A DNA stretch of 9,439 nucleotides, from the NCBI GenBank assembly GCA_903872555.1, contig CAIQLE010000115.1, positions 1 through 9,439 on the forward strand, in the 5' to 3' direction. A program made the position numbers and the translations under genes. How positions within the stretch are numbered: position 1 is the stretch's first letter; each line of letters opens with the position of its first letter. The stretch comes from an uncultured bacterium. Lineage in GTDB: Bacteria; Pseudomonadota; Gammaproteobacteria; Burkholderiales; Burkholderiaceae_D. A model generated the notes under the pieces. It was not told where the DNA came from and did no database searches. It saw only the letters and a list, made by a program, of their open reading frames with translations. Positions 7,705 through 9,439 of this stretch are shown one piece after another.

Positions 7705-7726
7705 GGCTGGATGCCTTTCTGAGTGT

Positions 7727-7784
7727 GGCGTTTGGATAAACGATGTTTTAAAGGACGGCGTTTTGCTTCTGTTTTTTAAACGCC
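7727..7784. repeat. Three copies of the heptamer GGCGTTT/AAACGCC between recN and hemH
   Basis: GGCGTTT occurs at 7727-7733 and 7757-7763 as direct repeats exactly 30 bases apart, and inverted as AAACGCC at 7778-7784. The last two could pair as a 7-bp stem with a 14-base loop directly after the recN stop. No T-run follows on the minus strand, so it is a poor intrinsic terminator. The hemH promoter could lie here, but I could not assign its boxes. Confidence 0.4.
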
Positions 7785-7786
7785 TG

Positions 7787-9439
7787 TTAAGAAGAGAGCA
7801 GCTCACGCGCATGCTTGCGCGTAGTTGCCGTGATTTCAAGGCCACCGAGCATGCGCGCAATTTCTTCCACCCGCTCGCTAGCATTCAGAACCTCGATGCG
7901 AGAGACAGTGCGCCCGTCGGCAATGGTGCCTTTGCTCACCTGAAAATGCTGGGCGGCCTGACTGGCGACCTGTGGCAAGTGGGTCACGCACAGCACCTGC
8001 CTATCCTGACCAAGCCGCTTGAGCAGACGGCCCACGACTTCGGCAACGCCGCCACCAATACCACTGTCCACCTCATCAAAAATCAGTGTGGGCGTGGCAG
8101 TCGAACTTGATGCAATCACAGAAATAGCCAGCGCAATTCGCGCCAGCTCACCACCGGACGCCACTTTGGCCAGCGGTCGCGGTGTGGTGCCGGCATGTCC
8201 GGCCACCAGAAATTCAATTTGCTCGACACCATGGGCTGCCGCTTCACAGGCATGCAGGGCAATATCGAAGCGACCACCCGACATGGACAAATCCTGCATG
8301 GCTGCGGTGACAGCACTGGCGAGCGACTTCGCCGCTTTCGTTCGCGATTTGGAAAGCTTTGCAGCCAGTGCGTGATAAGCCTGAGCCAGCTTGTCTTCCT
8401 GCGCACGCATGGCCTCCAGATCGCTGACATCGGCAATCTGTGCCAGACGCTCAGACAGATTCAGAAATTCTTGCGGCAGCTCATCCGGCGTGACGTGAAA
8501 TTTGCGCGCGGTGGAATGCAGGGCTTCGAGGCGTGATTCAACGCTGCGCAAACGCTGAGGATCAAGCTCTATGCGGCCCAGATAATCATTCAGGGCATAC
8601 ACCGCTTCCTGCAGCTGTATACGTGCCGGCTCGAGCGCATCAAGCACGGGTTTAAGCTTGTCATCAATGTCAGCCAGCTTGCCCAGTTTTAGTTCTATCG
8701 AATTAATTTGCGAGAGCATGGGACCGGATTCATTTTCAGACAATAAATCCAGCGCCTGTTGCGCTCCTTCGATCAGACTGGCGGCATGCGAGAGCCGGCT
8801 GTGCTCATTGCTGACTTCACTCCATTCTCCAGGCCGTGCTGCCAGTTTCTCCAGCTCGCTGACCTGCCACTCCAGACGCTCACGTTCCAGCAGCACATTT
8901 TTCGCATCGCGCTCGAACTCTTCACGCTGACGCACCAGTGCACGCCAGCTGCGGTAAGCGAAAGTGACCGCCTTCGTTTCATCGAGTAGACCGGCCTGTG
9001 CATCCAGCAGCATGCGCTGTGAATCTGATTTCAAGAGCGATTGATGGGCATGCTGACCATGGATGTCGACCAACATTTCGCCCAGTTCACGCAACTGGGT
9101 GATGGTCGCTGTCACACCATTGATAAAGGCTTTGGAGCGGCCGCTGTTGTCGATCACTCGGCGCAGTAATAAGCTGCCGTCTTCCTGATCAAATGAATTG
9201 TCATTCAGCCAGGTAGTCAACGCAGCGCTGAAGGGGCCCAGAAATTCGGCACCGATATCGGCCCGTGCTGCACCTTCGCGCACCACGCTCGCATCGGCGC
9301 GGCCACCCAGCGCCAGCGTCAATGCGTCGATGAGTATGGATTTGCCGGCACCGGTTTCACCTGTGAACACGGTAAACCCTGAGGACAGATCCAGTTCTAT
9401 CGCATCGACAATGACAAAATCACGAATGACCAGAGTGCG
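7787..9439 (-). CDS. recN: DNA repair protein RecN (5' end just outside window)
   Basis: RecN is an SMC-like ATPase that binds DNA at double-strand breaks and supports RecA-dependent repair; in E. coli it belongs to the SOS response. The 550 visible residues are nearly the full usual length of about 550-560, and the frame enters from the right edge with RTLVIRDFVIVDAI, so only a few N-terminal residues are missing. A GTG at 9370 is an internal valine codon, not the start. Visible numbering: Walker A GETGAGKS (27-34); a long central coiled coil rich in Glu, Leu, Arg and Gln (about 150-370, hinge near the middle); ABC signature SGGELARIAL (428-437); Walker B LIFDEVDSG (D455, E456); and the switch histidine in VTHLPQVA (near 487). 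All ATPase motifs are intact. The promoter, where a LexA box might be, lies outside the window. hemH follows after 82 bases. Confidence 0.98.
   Translation of the reverse strand, partial: RTLVIRDFVIVDAIELDLSSGFTVFTGETGAGKSILIDALTLALGGRADASVVREGAARADIGAEFLGPFSAALTTWLNDNSFDQEDGSLLLRRVIDNSGRSKAFINGVTATITQLRELGEMLVDIHGQHAHQSLLKSDSQRMLLDAQAGLLDETKAVTFAYRSWRALVRQREEFERDAKNVLLERERLEWQVSELEKLAARPGEWSEVSNEHSRLSHAASLIEGAQQALDLLSENESGPMLSQINSIELKLGKLADIDDKLKPVLDALEPARIQLQEAVYALNDYLGRIELDPQRLRSVESRLEALHSTARKFHVTPDELPQEFLNLSERLAQIADVSDLEAMRAQEDKLAQAYHALAAKLSKSRTKAAKSLASAVTAAMQDLSMSGGRFDIALHACEAAAHGVEQIEFLVAGHAGTTPRPLAKVASGGELARIALAISVIASSSTATPTLIFDEVDSGIGGGVAEVVGRLLKRLGQDRQVLCVTHLPQVASQAAQHFQVSKGTIADGRTVSRIEVLNASERVEEIARMLGGLEITATTRKHARELLSS

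Noticed and set aside
6604..7884. Extended 426-residue ferrochelatase starting at 7884
   Set aside because: The added residues overlap the recN 3' end in another frame and do not look like a ferrochelatase N-terminus. ATG at 7704 has a good ribosome binding site.
7694..8110. Plus-strand open frame of 138 residues across the hemH-recN junction
   Set aside because: It is antisense to two clear genes, has no family resemblance and has no convincing ribosome binding site.
7787..9370. RecN starting at the GTG at 9370
   Set aside because: The frame continues to the right edge with a conserved RecN N-terminus, and this GTG is the valine just before the Walker A motif.

Overview
The window looks like a conserved chromosomal stretch from a betaproteobacterium, probably of the order Burkholderiales. 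The reasons are the gene order recN-hemH-grpE-dnaK-dnaJ, the character of the GrpE, DnaK and DnaJ proteins, and heat-shock control by a sigma-32-type promoter with no CIRCE (HrcA) element visible. This placement comes from recalled family knowledge, not from a search. All recognisable genes lie on the minus strand, so transcription runs from the right edge to the left edge.

From right to left (transcription order): recN (DNA repair, missing only its first few codons at the right edge); a gap of about 80 bases with short repeats; hemH (ferrochelatase), closed by a GC-rich hairpin; an essentially perfect sigma-32 promoter; grpE; a 97-base gap with a second, weaker sigma-32-like promoter; dnaK; a gap of about 130 bases with a strong intercistronic terminator-like hairpin; dnaJ; and a canonical rho-independent terminator. 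GrpE, DnaK and DnaJ form the Hsp70 chaperone cycle: DnaJ delivers substrate and triggers ATP hydrolysis, and GrpE releases ADP. The promoters and hairpins suggest that the three genes are heat induced, with dnaK made in excess of dnaJ.

Left of the dnaJ terminator, composition and codon use become clearly more AT-rich. The whole left quarter (1 to 2336) is one long open gene running off the left edge. It encodes a membrane-bound hybrid histidine kinase of the RpfC type: N-terminal membrane sensor, HisKA, HATPase, a degenerate receiver-like segment, a true receiver, and the beginning of an HPt domain. It carries a DSELEQ motif just before its first membrane segment, like the region of Xanthomonas RpfC that detects DSF fatty-acid signals. 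This is the least housekeeping-like part of the window.

I found no rRNA, tRNA, CRISPR array, insertion sequence or phage gene. Most of the window is well-known core biology. The points worth a second look are the RpfC-like kinase, its cysteine-rich in-frame upstream extension, the dnaK-dnaJ attenuator-like hairpin and the second heat-shock promoter.
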